The position numbers and the translations under genes are program-made. Below the pieces are notes generated by a model. It was given only the letters and a program-made list of their open reading frames with translations. It had not been told where the DNA came from and made no database searches. DNA of 12,524 nucleotides from UBA1447 sp964612185 (GTDB lineage Bacteria > Bacillota > Clostridia > Oscillospirales > Acutalibacteraceae). The stretch is taken from the NCBI GenBank assembly GCA_964612185.1, contig CAZTCR010000058.1:1-12524 (forward strand), in the 5' to 3' direction. Shown here piece by piece: positions 12,524 through 12,524 of the stretch; position 1 is the stretch's first letter, and every line of letters starts with the position of its first letter.

Positions 12524-12524
12524 G

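Overview
The window looks like a piece of a chromosome from an uncultured-type Clostridia (Firmicutes), most likely a gut-associated relative of the Oscillospiraceae/Ruminococcaceae. The evidence is strong AGGAGG-type ribosome binding sites, near-consensus sigma-A promoters with 17-bp spacers, a short archaeal/eukaryotic-type ProS, a GTP-type PEP carboxykinase, and a mixture of housekeeping genes with cytoplasmic and exported glycan-acting proteins. The taxonomic call rests on protein family resemblance only. I see no rRNA, tRNA, CRISPR array, phage gene or transposase.

Layout. Bases 1-324 are AT-rich and hold no recognisable gene, only the rpsT promoter and an open frame that runs in from the left edge. 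Two plus-strand genes follow: rpsT (ribosomal protein S20) and a 62-residue single-pass membrane protein with its own promoter and terminator. Everything to the right is on the minus strand. Reading right to left, in the direction of transcription, these are: the last 26 codons of an unidentified gene; a sialidase-fold (Asp-box) protein that overlaps it by ATGA; tsaD; pckG with its own promoter and terminator; an enolase with its own promoter; a DUF4838 glycoside-hydrolase-like protein with a terminator; a 585-bp gene-free region rich in inverted repeats; then acpP and proS as a likely operon with a terminator; and nagA, which converges on the small membrane protein gene.

How the genes fit together. 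TsaD, ProS and S20 serve translation, and AcpP serves fatty acid synthesis. Enolase and PckG act on either side of phosphoenolpyruvate and are adjacent, but each appears to have its own promoter. NagA deacetylates N-acetylglucosamine 6-phosphate, which fits an organism that scavenges amino sugars. The sialidase-fold protein, its partial upstream neighbour and the DUF4838 protein suggest polysaccharide or host-glycan use, but no substrate can be read from the sequence.

The least ordinary parts are: the repeat-rich gap at 3936-4520, which has mutually exclusive hairpins, a 21-bp-period DnaA-box-like repeat and a strong promoter reading into acpP; the enolase with a Trp in its normally invariant SRGNP motif; the sialidase-like protein with no export signal; and the Cys/acidic-tailed micro-membrane protein. 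I found no convincing new multi-gene defence or mobile system.
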